From the NCBI GenBank assembly GCA_947302515.1, contig CAMYVT010000013.1, positions 1 to 41,224 of the forward strand: a stretch of 41,224 bases of DNA, written 5' to 3'. This document shows positions 24,093 to 32,230 of this stretch, piece by piece. A model generated the notes under the pieces. That model saw only the letters and a program-made list of their open reading frames with translations. It was not told the DNA's origin and ran no database searches. Numbering within the stretch: the stretch's first letter is position 1; every line of letters begins with the position of its first letter. The DNA is from an uncultured Caryophanales bacterium. Its GTDB lineage: Bacteria > Bacillota_I > Bacilli_A > RF39 > UBA660. The position numbers and the translations under genes are program-made.

Positions 24093-25837
24093 GTTTATTA
24101 AAAGAATTTGAAGATAATTTAAAAAGTATAGTAAAAAAAGCAGGATATGATGTAGAAAATCTATCATTAGAAACATCTAATAGGAAAGATTTAGGAGAAT
24201 ATCAGTTAAATGATGCTATGCAATTAGCTAAAACATATCATAAAAATCCTAGAGAAATAGCAGAAGATATAGTAAAAGAAATAGAAAAAGATGACAAATT
24301 TACTAATATTAATATAGCAGGGCCAGGATTTATAAATATAAGTTTAAGTGATAATTATAAATTAGAAATATTGAATAAAATTAATAATGATGTTTATTCA
24401 AATATTGATAAAAAAGAAAACAAAAAAGTAATAATTGATTATGGTGGAGCTAATGTAGCAAAAGCTCTACACGTAGGGCATTTAAGAAGTGCAAATATTG
24501 GAGAAGCATTAAAAAGACTAGCAAAATTAATGGGTTATGAAGCTTTAGGAGATGCTCATTTAGGAGATTATGGAAGACCATTAGGTTTTGTAATAAAAGA
24601 AATAAAAGAAATGTATCCAGATCTTCCATACTTTGATGAAACCTATCAAGGAGATTATTCTGAAATAGAATTACCAATAACAAATGATGATCTAGAAAGA
24701 ATCTATCCCTTAGCTTCACAGAAAGCAAAAGAAGATGAAGAGTATCTAGAAGAAGGAAGAATAATTACAGTTAAAATACAAAATCATGAAAGAGGATACT
24801 ATGATTTATGGAAAAAAATAGTAGATATTTCCAAAGCAGATATCAAAGCAACATATGATGATTTAAATGTTCATTTTGAGATTTGGAATGGCGAAAGTGA
24901 TGAAATGGAATATTTCGAAGAATTAAAAGATATTTATGAAAAGAGCGGAGTATTAAAAGAAAGCGAAGGAGCATTAATAATAGAAGTAGCAGAAGAAGAT
25001 GATAAAGCTCCAATGCCACCATTACTATTTATTAAGTCAAATGGCTCAGCATCATATGAAACCACAGATTTAGCAACAATATTAGAAAGAAAAATAAATC
25101 ATAATCCAGAAGAAATGTGGTATGTAGTTGATGGTAGACAATCACTTCATTTTGATCAAATATTTAGATCAATAAGAAAAGTAAATATAGTAGACGAAGA
25201 TGTAGTGTTAGAACATGTAGGTTTTGGTACAATGAATGGTAAAGACGGAAAACCATTTAAAACAAGAGATGGTGGAGTAATGACTTTAAAAAGTTTAATT
25301 GACTTAGTTTATCAAGAAACATATAAGAAGATTACAAATGAGTCAATTAAAGAAGAAGAGAAAGCAGAAATTGCTAAAAAAGTAGCAATAGCAGCATTAA
25401 AATATGCAGATTTACTACCATATCGTGGAACTGACTATATCTTTGAAGTAGAAAAATTCTCAGATTTAGAAGGAAAAACAGGACCATATTTATTATATTC
25501 AACAATTAGAATGAAATCTTTACTAAATAAAGCAGGTCATATAGATACAGAAGAAGCTAAAATAATAAAAGGTAATACAGAAAAAGATATTATCTTAACA
25601 CTATTAGAATTACCAAGAATATTAAATAATTCATTAGATTCCAAATCATTAAATGATATAGCAGAATACCTATATATTTTAACAGCATTATATAATAAAT
25701 TTTATTCAGAAAATAAAGTTCTTACAGAAAATAATAAAGATTTACAAGAATCATGGATTATACTTACAGAGGCAGTATATAAAGTAAATACAATGCTTTT
25801 AGATGTATTGGGAATTTTAGTACCAGAAAAAATGTAA
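24089..25837 (+). CDS. argS: Arginyl-tRNA synthetase
   Basis: 582-aa class I aminoacyl-tRNA synthetase. The N-terminal Add-1 domain (residues 1-100) precedes the class I signature KALHVGHLRSANIGEAL near residues 129-145 (HVGH). GDAHLGDYGRP, TTDLATI and DGRQSLHFDQIF are conserved catalytic blocks. The C-terminal anticodon-binding helical domain ends VLGILVPEKM. It starts within the last codons of the DUF1934 gene. Confidence 0.98.
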   Translation: MSLLKEFEDNLKSIVKKAGYDVENLSLETSNRKDLGEYQLNDAMQLAKTYHKNPREIAEDIVKEIEKDDKFTNINIAGPGFINISLSDNYKLEILNKINNDVYSNIDKKENKKVIIDYGGANVAKALHVGHLRSANIGEALKRLAKLMGYEALGDAHLGDYGRPLGFVIKEIKEMYPDLPYFDETYQGDYSEIELPITNDDLERIYPLASQKAKEDEEYLEEGRIITVKIQNHERGYYDLWKKIVDISKADIKATYDDLNVHFEIWNGESDEMEYFEELKDIYEKSGVLKESEGALIIEVAEEDDKAPMPPLLFIKSNGSASYETTDLATILERKINHNPEEMWYVVDGRQSLHFDQIFRSIRKVNIVDEDVVLEHVGFGTMNGKDGKPFKTRDGGVMTLKSLIDLVYQETYKKITNESIKEEEKAEIAKKVAIAALKYADLLPYRGTDYIFEVEKFSDLEGKTGPYLLYSTIRMKSLLNKAGHIDTEEAKIIKGNTEKDIILTLLELPRILNNSLDSKSLNDIAEYLYILTALYNKFYSENKVLTENNKDLQESWIILTEAVYKVNTMLLDVLGILVPEKM

Positions 25838-25845
25838 AAAATATC

Positions 25846-25874
25846 TTGCTATTATAAATCATATATGATATAAA
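25846..25874 (+). promoter_or_regulatory. Promoter of rpoE
   Basis: TTGCTA (25846-25851), 17-bp spacer, extended -10 TGATATAAA (TATAAA 25869-25874). Confidence 0.78.
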
Positions 25875-25909
25875 AGTACTTGGAAATTTTTATAAGTAAA
25901 CAAAAATTA

Positions 25910-25926
25910 ATACAGGAGGGCTGTAT
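25910..25926 (+). promoter_or_regulatory. SD-displaying hairpin before rpoE
   Basis: ATACAG pairs with CTGTAT around a five-base loop GAGGG that is the core of the SD, 2 nt before ATG 25929. Confidence 0.5.
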
Positions 25927-25928
25927 AT

Positions 25929-26381
25929 ATGAGTCTAAAAATGAAGAAAGAAGAATTAGAGTTGTTATCGAATAAAGATATAGCAGAATTAATTCTACAA
26001 AATAGTAAAAGAACTTTAAACACAGCTGATTTATTTAAAAAAATAATAAAATTACTAGATTTACCAGAGTCAGCATTTGAATCTAAAATAGCAGATTTCT
26101 ATACATCTCTAGCAACAGACAAAAGATTTATATTACTAGATAATGGTAAATGGGATTTAAGAGCAAATCATACTTCAGATAAAGTAATAAAAGTATCTTC
26201 AGATGATGAAGAGGAAGAAGAAGAGGAAGAAGAAGAAATAGAAAAAGAAGAAGAGGAAGACTCTGAAGAAGATGAAGATAGTTATGATGATAAAGATGAT
26301 GAAGTATATGATGATGAAACAAATGAAGAATTAAAAGATCTAGTTGTAATTGATGAAGATGAACTAGAATTAGAACAATAA
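25929..26381 (+). CDS. rpoE: RNA polymerase delta subunit RpoE
   Basis: 150-aa Firmicutes-specific RNAP accessory subunit that increases recycling and promoter selectivity. Residues 1-90 form the HARE-HTH-like globular domain (LSNKDIAELILQNS, RFILLDNGKWDLR). Residues about 95-150 are an extremely acidic tail of Glu/Asp repeats, as required for displacement of nucleic acid from RNAP. Its place after argS is conserved in Bacilli. It has its own promoter and terminator. Confidence 0.95.
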   Translation: MSLKMKKEELELLSNKDIAELILQNSKRTLNTADLFKKIIKLLDLPESAFESKIADFYTSLATDKRFILLDNGKWDLRANHTSDKVIKVSSDDEEEEEEEEEEIEKEEEEDSEEDEDSYDDKDDEVYDDETNEELKDLVVIDEDELELEQ

Positions 26382-26383
26382 TT

Positions 26384-26408
26384 AAAAGCAGTTATCTGCT
26401 TTTTTTAT
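26384..26408 (+). terminator. Terminator after rpoE
   Basis: AAAAGCAG (26384-26391) pairs with CTGCTTTT (26396-26403), loop TTAT, T-run. Confidence 0.9.
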
Positions 26409-26436
26409 TCATAATATTTTTATAATAAAAAATATA

Positions 26437-26445
26437 TGATATAAT
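26437..26445 (+). promoter_or_regulatory. Extended -10 promoter of prfA-prmC
   Basis: TGATATAAT (TATAAT 26440-26445); the -35 is weak (TTTTTA at 26417-26422, 17-bp spacer). Confidence 0.7.
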
Positions 26446-26477
26446 AGTACCGACTTATGAAAGAATAGGTGAAGAAT

Positions 26478-27542
26478 ATGATTGATAGATTAGAAGCAAC
26501 TCTAAAGAAATATGAAGAATTACAACAAGAATTAACAAAACCAGAAGTCTTAGGAGATATGAAAAAAACAAAGCAATATTCAAAAGAAATGGCTGATTTA
26601 GAAGATATTGTTAATTGTTATAAAAAATATAAAAAAATCTTACAAAATATAGAAGACTCTAAAGAAATGATAAAAGATCCTGAATTAGGAGAAATGGCAA
26701 AAGAAGAATTAAAGGAATTAGAAGAACAAAAAGAAAAACTAGATGGAGAACTAGAAATTCTATTAATACCCAAAGATCCTAATGACTCAAGAAATGTAAT
26801 TATGGAAATAAGAGGAGCTGCTGGTGGAGATGAAGCAAATATCTTTGCAGGAGATTTATTTAGAATGTATACAAAGTATGCTGAAAAACAAGGATTCTCA
26901 TATCAAGTATATAACTCAGTAGAAGGTACTGCAGGAGGGTTTGCTCAGATAGAATTAATTATTAAAGGTAATGGAGCATATTCAAAATTAAAATATGAAT
27001 CAGGTTCTCATAGAGTACAAAGAGTACCAGTAACTGAATCAAATGGTAGATTACAAACATCTACAGCAACAGTACTTGTAATGCCAGAAGCGGATGATGA
27101 TATTGAAATTGATATAAATCCAAATGATTTAAGAATTGATATATATAGATCAAGTGGTTGTGGAGGACAAGGAGTAAATACAACAGATTCAGCAGTAAGA
27201 ATAACTCACTTACCTACAGGATTAGTAGTTACTTGTCAAAATGAAAGAAGTCAAATTCAAAACAAAGAGTCAGCTATGAAAGTATTAAAATCACGTCTTT
27301 ATGAAATGCAAGAACAAGAAAGAGCAGAAAAAGAAGGGAATGAAAGACGTAGTAAGATAGGTACAGGTGATAGAGCAGAAAAAATAAGAACATATAACTA
27401 TCCACAAAATAGAGTAACTGATCATAGAATAGGTTATACAACTAACTCACTAGATAGAGTAATGGATGGAGCGTTAGATGACATTATAGATGCTTTAATA
27501 CAAGAAGATCAAAAGAGAAAATTACAAGGAGAAGTAGAATAA
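26478..27542 (+). CDS. prfA: Peptide chain release factor RF1
   Basis: 354-aa class I release factor for UAG/UAA stops. The catalytic GGQ is in SSGCGGQGVNTTDSAVR near residues 229-231. The stop-recognition PxT-type tripeptide is in RVPVTESNGR (residues 182-191), and ENIFAGDL-like EANIFAGDLFRMY near 119-131 is typical. GTG 26469 is open in frame, but AGGTGA (26467-26472) places the start at ATG 26478. prmC, whose product methylates this GGQ Gln, follows after 21 nt. Confidence 0.98.
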   Translation: MIDRLEATLKKYEELQQELTKPEVLGDMKKTKQYSKEMADLEDIVNCYKKYKKILQNIEDSKEMIKDPELGEMAKEELKELEEQKEKLDGELEILLIPKDPNDSRNVIMEIRGAAGGDEANIFAGDLFRMYTKYAEKQGFSYQVYNSVEGTAGGFAQIELIIKGNGAYSKLKYESGSHRVQRVPVTESNGRLQTSTATVLVMPEADDDIEIDINPNDLRIDIYRSSGCGGQGVNTTDSAVRITHLPTGLVVTCQNERSQIQNKESAMKVLKSRLYEMQEQERAEKEGNERRSKIGTGDRAEKIRTYNYPQNRVTDHRIGYTTNSLDRVMDGALDDIIDALIQEDQKRKLQGEVE

Positions 27543-27563
27543 TAAAGAAAAGAGGAGAGAATA

Positions 27564-28385
27564 ATGACAGTTGAAGAATTACTAGTATTAGGAAAAAGTC
27601 ATTGTCATTCAGATCACGCTAAAATATTACTTGCAGAATTATTAAAAAAAAATCCTTTAGAATTATTAAACTATTTAGACTTAGAAGTGTCTGATGAAAT
27701 AAAGAAAAAATATGAAAAAGAAGTAATTGCACTTCAAGAAGGAAAACCACTACAGTATGTCTTAGAAAGAGTAAACTTTTATGGTAATGAATTATATATA
27801 GATGAAAGAGTATTAATTCCCAGATTTGAAACAGAAGAATTAGTTGAAAATACTATTAAATATATAAATGAATATTTTAAAGAACCAATAGATATAATAG
27901 ACTTAGGTTGTGGTAGTGGTGCAATAGGTCTAACATTAGAAAAACAAATTAATATTAATTCACTAGATTTAGTAGATATATCAAAAGAAGCATTAGAAGT
28001 AGCAAAAATAAATAAAGAAAGATTAAATTCAAAGGCTAATCTAATAGAAAATGATATGTTAGAAGGTATTAATAAGAAATATGATGTTATTATTAGTAAT
28101 CCACCCTATATAAAAACTAATGAAGAAATAGAAGATATAGTAAAGAATAATGAACCAAATATAGCTTTATATGCAGGAGAAGATGGATTAGACTGTTATA
28201 AAAGAATATTAAAAGATGTTAAAAATAATATGAAAGATAAGTGTTTAATAGCATTTGAAATAGGATATGAACAAGCTAATCCTATAAAAGAATTAATAAA
28301 AGAAACACTTAAAAATGTAAGAATAGAAGTAAAAAAAGATCTATCAGAAAAAGATAGAATGATATTCATATTTTATAATTTATAA
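27564..28385 (+). CDS. prmC: Release-factor glutamine N5-methyltransferase PrmC (HemK)
   Basis: 273-aa SAM-dependent enzyme that methylates the GGQ glutamine of RF1 and RF2. The N-terminal helical RF-binding domain is followed by LIPRFETEELVE near residues 91-102, the SAM motif DLGCGSGAIGLTL near 114-126 and the catalytic NPPY at about 180-183. It is co-transcribed with its substrate gene prfA, a conserved pairing. RBS GAGGAGA. Confidence 0.98.
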   Translation: MTVEELLVLGKSHCHSDHAKILLAELLKKNPLELLNYLDLEVSDEIKKKYEKEVIALQEGKPLQYVLERVNFYGNELYIDERVLIPRFETEELVENTIKYINEYFKEPIDIIDLGCGSGAIGLTLEKQININSLDLVDISKEALEVAKINKERLNSKANLIENDMLEGINKKYDVIISNPPYIKTNEEIEDIVKNNEPNIALYAGEDGLDCYKRILKDVKNNMKDKCLIAFEIGYEQANPIKELIKETLKNVRIEVKKDLSEKDRMIFIFYNL

Positions 28386-28388
28386 TAT

Positions 28389-28412
28389 AAACTCAACTAA
28401 GTTGAGTTTTTT
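28389..28412 (+). terminator. Terminator after prmC
   Basis: AAACTCAAC (28389-28397) pairs with GTTGAGTTT (28401-28409), followed by a T-run. The 80 bp that follow are A/T-rich with no gene seen. Confidence 0.88.
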
Positions 28413-28491
28413 AATAAAAAAACTACAAAAAAATATAATTATTATATATAATAAGATTTACGACAAATCATTTGATATACAGTTCTATCAA

Positions 28492-28520
28492 TTGACAAAG
28501 AAAAATATTAAAAGTATGAT
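28492..28520 (+). promoter_or_regulatory. Promoter of murA
   Basis: Perfect -35 TTGACA (28492-28497), 17-bp spacer and -10 TATGAT (28515-28520). Confidence 0.88.
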
Positions 28521-28561
28521 TAAATAGAGAAAGTCCAATCATTTTTAAGGAGGAATTTTTG

Positions 28562-29815
28562 ATGAAAATAATGGAAATAGAAGGCGGAAAAGACTTAACT
28601 GGAACTATTAGAATAAGTGGAGCCAAAAATGCAACAGTAGCCTTAATTCCAGCAGCAATATTAACAGATGAAGAGGCTACTATCTGTAATGTACCTGAAA
28701 TAACTGATACAGATGCATTATGTGATATTTTAAAAGAATTAAAAGTAGATGTTAAAAGAGCAAGCGAAAGCGTTGTTATTAATCCGAAACATATGGAAAA
28801 TGTAGAAATAGAAGAAGCATTTTCTAAAAAATTAAGAGCATCTTATTACTTTATGGGTGCATTATTAGGAAAATTTCATAAAGTTGTAATGTATTTTCCG
28901 GGAGGATGTTCTATTGGAGCAAGACCAATAGATCTTCACTTAAAAGGATTCGAAGCTTTAGGTGCAAAAGTTTCAAGTGAAGGAAACAAATATACAGTAG
29001 AAGCAGAAGAATTAAAAGGAGCAAATATTTACTTAGATATAGCATCTGTTGGAGCAACTATTAATATTATGTTAGCTGCTGTGAGAGCAAAAGGTAAAAC
29101 AACTATTGAGAATGCAGCAAAAGAACCAGAAATAGTTAATGTTGCAACATTCTTAAATAATATGGGAGCAAAAATATTAGGGGCAGGAACATCAACTATT
29201 AAAATAGAGGGAGTAACTCACTTAGGTAAATGTTTCCATGAAGTAATTCCAGATAGAATAGAAGCAGGAACTTACGTAATTATAGGAGCACTTTGTGGTA
29301 ATCCATTAAAAATAGATAATATTATTCCAGAACATATAGATGCTTTATTATCTAAATTAGAAGAAGCAGGAGTAGAATTAGAAATAGGTGCTGACTATTG
29401 TATTGTTCAAAAACAAGATAATTATAAAGCAACTAATATTAAAACAGCCGTATATCCAGGTTTTGCTACTGACTTACAACAACCATTCACAGTACTACAA
29501 ACACAAATGACTGGTAAAAGTAAAACAACAGAAACTATTTGGGAAAATAGATTTATGCATATCCCATATTTAAAAGATTTAGGAGCAGATATCACAGTAA
29601 AAAATCAAACAGCAACAATAATTGGACCAACTAAATTAAAGGGATGTGAAGTTGTTGCAACAGATCTAAGAGCTGGAGCAGCAATGGTAGCTGCAGGATT
29701 GAAAGCAGAAGGAAACACTACAATAAACAGTGTAGAACATATCTTAAGAGGATATGAATCAATAGTAGAAAAATTAACTAATGTAGGTGCAAAAATAACT
29801 ATAAAAGAAGTATAG
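28562..29815 (+). CDS. murA: UDP-N-acetylglucosamine 1-carboxyvinyltransferase MurA (MurZ-type by context)
   Basis: 417-aa enzyme that transfers enolpyruvate from PEP to UDP-GlcNAc, the first committed step of peptidoglycan synthesis and the fosfomycin target. The active-site loop GGCSIGARPIDLHLKGFEALGA has Cys at about residue 116, so fosfomycin sensitivity is expected from this residue. GAKNATVALIPAAILT (20-35) and LRAGAAMVAAGLKAEG are typical. AAGGAGG with 8-nt spacing sets ATG 28562 over TTG 28559. Location near rpmE resembles murZ (murAB) of B. subtilis. Confidence 0.97.
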   Translation: MKIMEIEGGKDLTGTIRISGAKNATVALIPAAILTDEEATICNVPEITDTDALCDILKELKVDVKRASESVVINPKHMENVEIEEAFSKKLRASYYFMGALLGKFHKVVMYFPGGCSIGARPIDLHLKGFEALGAKVSSEGNKYTVEAEELKGANIYLDIASVGATINIMLAAVRAKGKTTIENAAKEPEIVNVATFLNNMGAKILGAGTSTIKIEGVTHLGKCFHEVIPDRIEAGTYVIIGALCGNPLKIDNIIPEHIDALLSKLEEAGVELEIGADYCIVQKQDNYKATNIKTAVYPGFATDLQQPFTVLQTQMTGKSKTTETIWENRFMHIPYLKDLGADITVKNQTATIIGPTKLKGCEVVATDLRAGAAMVAAGLKAEGNTTINSVEHILRGYESIVEKLTNVGAKITIKEV

Positions 29816-29828
29816 TAAGGAGATAAAC

Positions 29829-30089
29829 ATGAGTAAAAAAGGTAAAAAAATAATTAAAAATATAATAGGAATAATAGTTTTTTCAATCGCAACTGTAATT
29901 TTATATAATATGTTTACTAATGTTCATAGCAATTATTGCTGTGCAGGAATAACTAATTGTGGATTTCTAGTATGCTCACAAGATTCACCTAAGTTGGTAG
30001 AATTTGCAGTATTAGCATTCTTTCTATTTTTCTGTGGATTAGGAGTTATTGTTGAATTATTAGACTTTCTTAAAAATATATTTAAATAG
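29829..30089 (+). CDS. Small cysteine-bearing membrane protein
   Basis: 86 aa, not recognised. A Lys-rich head is followed by a TM segment (about residues 12-28), a short extracytoplasmic-type loop with YCCAGITNCGFLVC, then a second TM segment (about 58-80). Four cysteines cluster in the loop, which could form disulfides or bind metal. RBS AAGGAG lies ahead, 13 nt after murA, so it is probably co-transcribed. Confidence 0.7.
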   Translation: MSKKGKKIIKNIIGIIVFSIATVILYNMFTNVHSNYCCAGITNCGFLVCSQDSPKLVEFAVLAFFLFFCGLGVIVELLDFLKNIFK

Positions 30090-30106
30090 AAAAACAATAA
30101 AAATAC

Positions 30107-30135
30107 TTGCTAATAAAGAAAATATTTGATATATT
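30107..30135 (+). promoter_or_regulatory. Promoter of rpmE
   Basis: TTGCTA (30107-30112), 17-bp spacer, extended -10 TGATATATT (TATATT 30130-30135). Confidence 0.78.
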
Positions 30136-30153
30136 AATAACGCGTTTATTACT

Positions 30154-30172
30154 ATGACGAAAAGTTCGTCAT
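30154..30172 (+). promoter_or_regulatory. Leader hairpin of rpmE, possible L31 autoregulatory element
   Basis: ATGACGAA pairs perfectly with TTCGTCAT around AAG, right before the SD region GGCGGAAGGAGAG. L31 leaders are described in Firmicutes; whether this matches that motif is unverified. Confidence 0.55.
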
Positions 30173-30190
30173 GGCGGAAGGAGAGATAAT

Positions 30191-30409
30191 ATGAAAAAAG
30201 ATATTCATCCAGAAATAAAAGATTGTACAGTTACATGTGCATGTGGAAATACATTTACTTGTAAATCTACAAAAGATGAAATAAGTGTTGAAATTTGTTC
30301 AGAATGTCATCCATTCTATACAGGAAAGCAAAGTAGAGCATCTCGTGCTGGTCGTGTAGATAAATTCAACAAAAAATATGGATTTGATACTAAAGAAGCT
30401 GCTGAATAA
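30191..30409 (+). CDS. rpmE: Ribosomal protein bL31, zinc-binding (C+) form
   Basis: 72-aa protein. [12 protein letters not shown] and [14 protein letters not shown] are diagnostic. Cys16, Cys18, Cys36 and Cys39 complete the zinc site, so this is the C+ paralogue that is replaced by a C- form under zinc starvation in bacteria with both. It is expressed from its own promoter behind a hairpin leader, with a terminator overlapping its last codons. Confidence 0.98.
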   Translation: MKKDIHPEIKDCTVTCACGNTFTCKSTKDEISVEICSECHPFYTGKQSRASRAGRVDKFNKKYGFDTKEAAE

Positions 30410-30420
30410 GCAGTTTTTTT
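30396..30420 (+). terminator. Terminator overlapping the rpmE 3' end
   Basis: AAGCTGCT (30396-30403) pairs with AGCAGTTT (30409-30416) with one G-T pair; T-run to 30420. It includes the rpmE stop codon. Confidence 0.8.
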
Positions 30421-30421
30421 G

Positions 30422-30430
30422 TGTTATAAT
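30422..30430 (+). promoter_or_regulatory. Extended -10 of rpiB
   Basis: TGTTATAAT at 30422-30430, directly behind the rpmE terminator; -35 not recognisable. Confidence 0.7.
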
Positions 30431-30452
30431 AAAAATAGAAAGAAGGAATAAT

Positions 30453-30893
30453 ATGAAATTAGGTTTTGCAAGTGATCATAGAGGATATGATTTAAAAAAT
30501 AAATTGATGGAGAAGTTTTCAGGAGAAAACGAAATAAAAGATTATGGTACATATACAGAAGAATCATCAGATTATCCTGACTTTGCATTCAAATTAGGAG
30601 AAGGAGTTACTAATAAAGAAGTTGATTTTGGTATAGCAATTTGTGGAACAGGTATTGGAATAAGCATAGCTTGCAATAAAGTAAAAGGAGTTAGATGTGC
30701 TAAAGTATCATCAAAAGAAGAAGCTTTAGCAACAAGAATAGATAATGATTCTAATATAATAGCTTTTGGAGAAAAAATGCCATTAGAAGAAGCATATGAA
30801 TTAGTAAATACATTTATTAGTACAGAAACATCAAATGAAGAAAAACATGTAAGGAGAAGAAATAAAATAAAAAAATATGAGGAGAATAATTAA
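30453..30893 (+). CDS. rpiB: Ribose-5-phosphate isomerase B family
   Basis: 146-aa RpiB/LacAB sugar-phosphate isomerase, interconverting ribose-5-P and ribulose-5-P in the pentose phosphate pathway. MKLGFASDHRGYDLKN opens the protein. The catalytic loop FGIAICGTGIGISIACNKVKGVRCA includes the Cys base and phosphate-binding Gly residues. Upstream in-frame ATG 30378 lies inside rpmE and lacks an SD; GAAGGAA fixes ATG 30453. The stop overlaps the next start in TAATG. Confidence 0.95.
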   Translation: MKLGFASDHRGYDLKNKLMEKFSGENEIKDYGTYTEESSDYPDFAFKLGEGVTNKEVDFGIAICGTGIGISIACNKVKGVRCAKVSSKEEALATRIDNDSNIIAFGEKMPLEEAYELVNTFISTETSNEEKHVRRRNKIKKYEENN

Positions 30894-31093
30894 TGACATT
30901 TAAATTTATTTTATATTTTGTTGTTACTATATTAGTAATATGGACCATGAATACTATAAATATAAATCAAATATTTAAGAAGAATGTTAACCCAATTCAA
31001 GCAAGACTATTATATTTCTTTATAGGATTATCAATAATTTATTTAGTAACAAATTTTATATATGATTTAATAACAACAATACATATATTATAG
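30893..31093 (+). CDS. DUF1146 membrane protein (YwzB-like)
   Basis: 66-aa protein with two TM helices (about residues 4-20 and 42-60) separated by a short polar loop. QARLLYFFIGLSIIYLV matches the YwzB/DUF1146 consensus. Function is unknown. In B. subtilis ywzB lies near murAA and mbl, so the context before mbl fits. SD GAGGAG. Confidence 0.85.
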   Translation: MTFKFILYFVVTILVIWTMNTININQIFKKNVNPIQARLLYFFIGLSIIYLVTNFIYDLITTIHIL

Positions 31094-31116
31094 AAGGATA
31101 AATCCTTCTTTTTTTA
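31092..31116 (+). terminator. Terminator after DUF1146 gene
   Basis: AGAAGGA (31092-31098) pairs with TCCTTCT (31103-31109); T-run follows. Confidence 0.88.
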
Positions 31117-31128
31117 TTAAATTATTTA

Positions 31129-31137
31129 TGATAGAAT
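31129..31137 (+). promoter_or_regulatory. Extended -10 of mbl
   Basis: TGATAGAAT at 31129-31137 (-10 TAGAAT); no clear -35 in the T-rich terminator tail. Confidence 0.55.
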
Positions 31138-31159
31138 AAACATGGGGAGTTGATGTAAG

Positions 31160-32158
31160 TTGGCAAGAGATATAGGAATAGACTTAGGAACAGCAAACGT
31201 ATTAATCTATGTTAAAGGAAGAGGAATAGTCTTAAATGAGCCCAGCATTGTAGTAATAGAAACAGATACAAAGAAAGTAATAGCAGTAGGAAAAGAAGCT
31301 AATGAAATGCTAGGAAGAACACCAGGAAAGATAAAAGCAATTAGACCTTTAAAAGATGGAGTAATAGCAGATTTTGAATTAACAGAAATAATGTTAGATA
31401 CATTTATTAAAAAAATAAAAGCAAGGAATCTCTTTACTAGACCTAGAATATTAATATGTTGCCCTACTAACGTAACTCAAGTAGAAAGAAATGCTATAAA
31501 AGAAGCTGCAGAAAGAATGGGAGCTAGAAAAGTATATATAGAAGAGGAACCAAAAGTAGCAGCCATTGGAGTAGGAATGGATATATCTAAACCAACTGCT
31601 AATATGGTATTAGATATAGGTGGAGGTACAACAGATATAGCCGTATTATCTTTAAATGGAATAGTATCATCATCATCAGTTAAAGTAGCAGGTAATTCTC
31701 TAAATCAAGATATAATAAAATATATAAAAGAAAAATATAGATTATTAATAGGAGAACCAACAGCAGAAGATATAAAGATAAATTTTGCTAATGTTTATAA
31801 ACCAAATAAAAAAGAAAAATTAGAAGTTAAAGGAAGAAACCTTTTAACAGGGCTTCCTGATACTATTGATATAAATCAAGAAGAAACAAAAGAGGCATTA
31901 AAAGAAGGAGTAAACAGAATAATAAAAGCAACAAAGAATGTATTAGAGCAAACTCCTCCAGAATTAGCAGGAGATATAGTAGAAAAAGGGGTAATATTAA
32001 CAGGAGGAGGAGCACAACTAACAGGACTAGTAGATGTTATGGAAGAAGAATTAACAATTCCCGTTTTAATAGCAGAATCCCCTCTAACATGTGTAGCTGA
32101 AGGTTGTGGAATATTATTAAATAATAGAAAACAATTAGAAGAAGATCAGGAAGAATAA
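31160..32158 (+). CDS. mbl: Rod-shape actin homologue MreB/Mbl
   Basis: 332-aa bacterial actin that organises lateral wall synthesis with the elongasome beneath the membrane. ATPase motifs: DIGIDLGTANVL (residues 4-15), VLDIGGGTTDIAV near 154-166 and LTGGGAQLTG near 278-287. It starts at TTG 31160 with GGGGAG 10 nt upstream; the nearby ATG 31153 is followed at once by a stop. Position between DUF1146 and the tagO-like gene suggests Mbl rather than MreB, which usually sits with mreCD; paralogue choice is inference. Presence implies an elongated cell. Confidence 0.9.
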   Translation: MARDIGIDLGTANVLIYVKGRGIVLNEPSIVVIETDTKKVIAVGKEANEMLGRTPGKIKAIRPLKDGVIADFELTEIMLDTFIKKIKARNLFTRPRILICCPTNVTQVERNAIKEAAERMGARKVYIEEEPKVAAIGVGMDISKPTANMVLDIGGGTTDIAVLSLNGIVSSSSVKVAGNSLNQDIIKYIKEKYRLLIGEPTAEDIKINFANVYKPNKKEKLEVKGRNLLTGLPDTIDINQEETKEALKEGVNRIIKATKNVLEQTPPELAGDIVEKGVILTGGGAQLTGLVDVMEEELTIPVLIAESPLTCVAEGCGILLNNRKQLEEDQEE

Positions 32159-32178
32159 AACCATAAAAATGGTTTTTT
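32157..32178 (+). terminator. Terminator after mbl
   Basis: AAAACCAT (32157-32164) pairs with ATGGTTTT (32169-32176), loop AAAA, T-run. Confidence 0.88.
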
Positions 32179-32199
32179 CTTTTGTATTCTCAAATAAAA

Positions 32200-32208
32200 T
32201 GATATAAT
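32200..32208 (+). promoter_or_regulatory. Extended -10 of the tagO-like gene
   Basis: TGATATAAT with TATAAT at 32203-32208; a TTGTAT -35 sits at a short 15-bp spacing (32182-32187). Confidence 0.65.
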
Positions 32209-32230
32209 TTTATTAGAAAGAAGGAATTAT

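Noticed and set aside
26128..26322. Minus-strand ORF opposite rpoE
   Set aside because: Leu/His-rich translation is the antisense shadow of the poly-Glu/Asp tail.
28413..28491. A/T-rich stretch between prmC and murA as a small RNA gene
   Set aside because: No promoter-terminator pair or stable stem is visible; only a weak GATTT/AAATC pairing.
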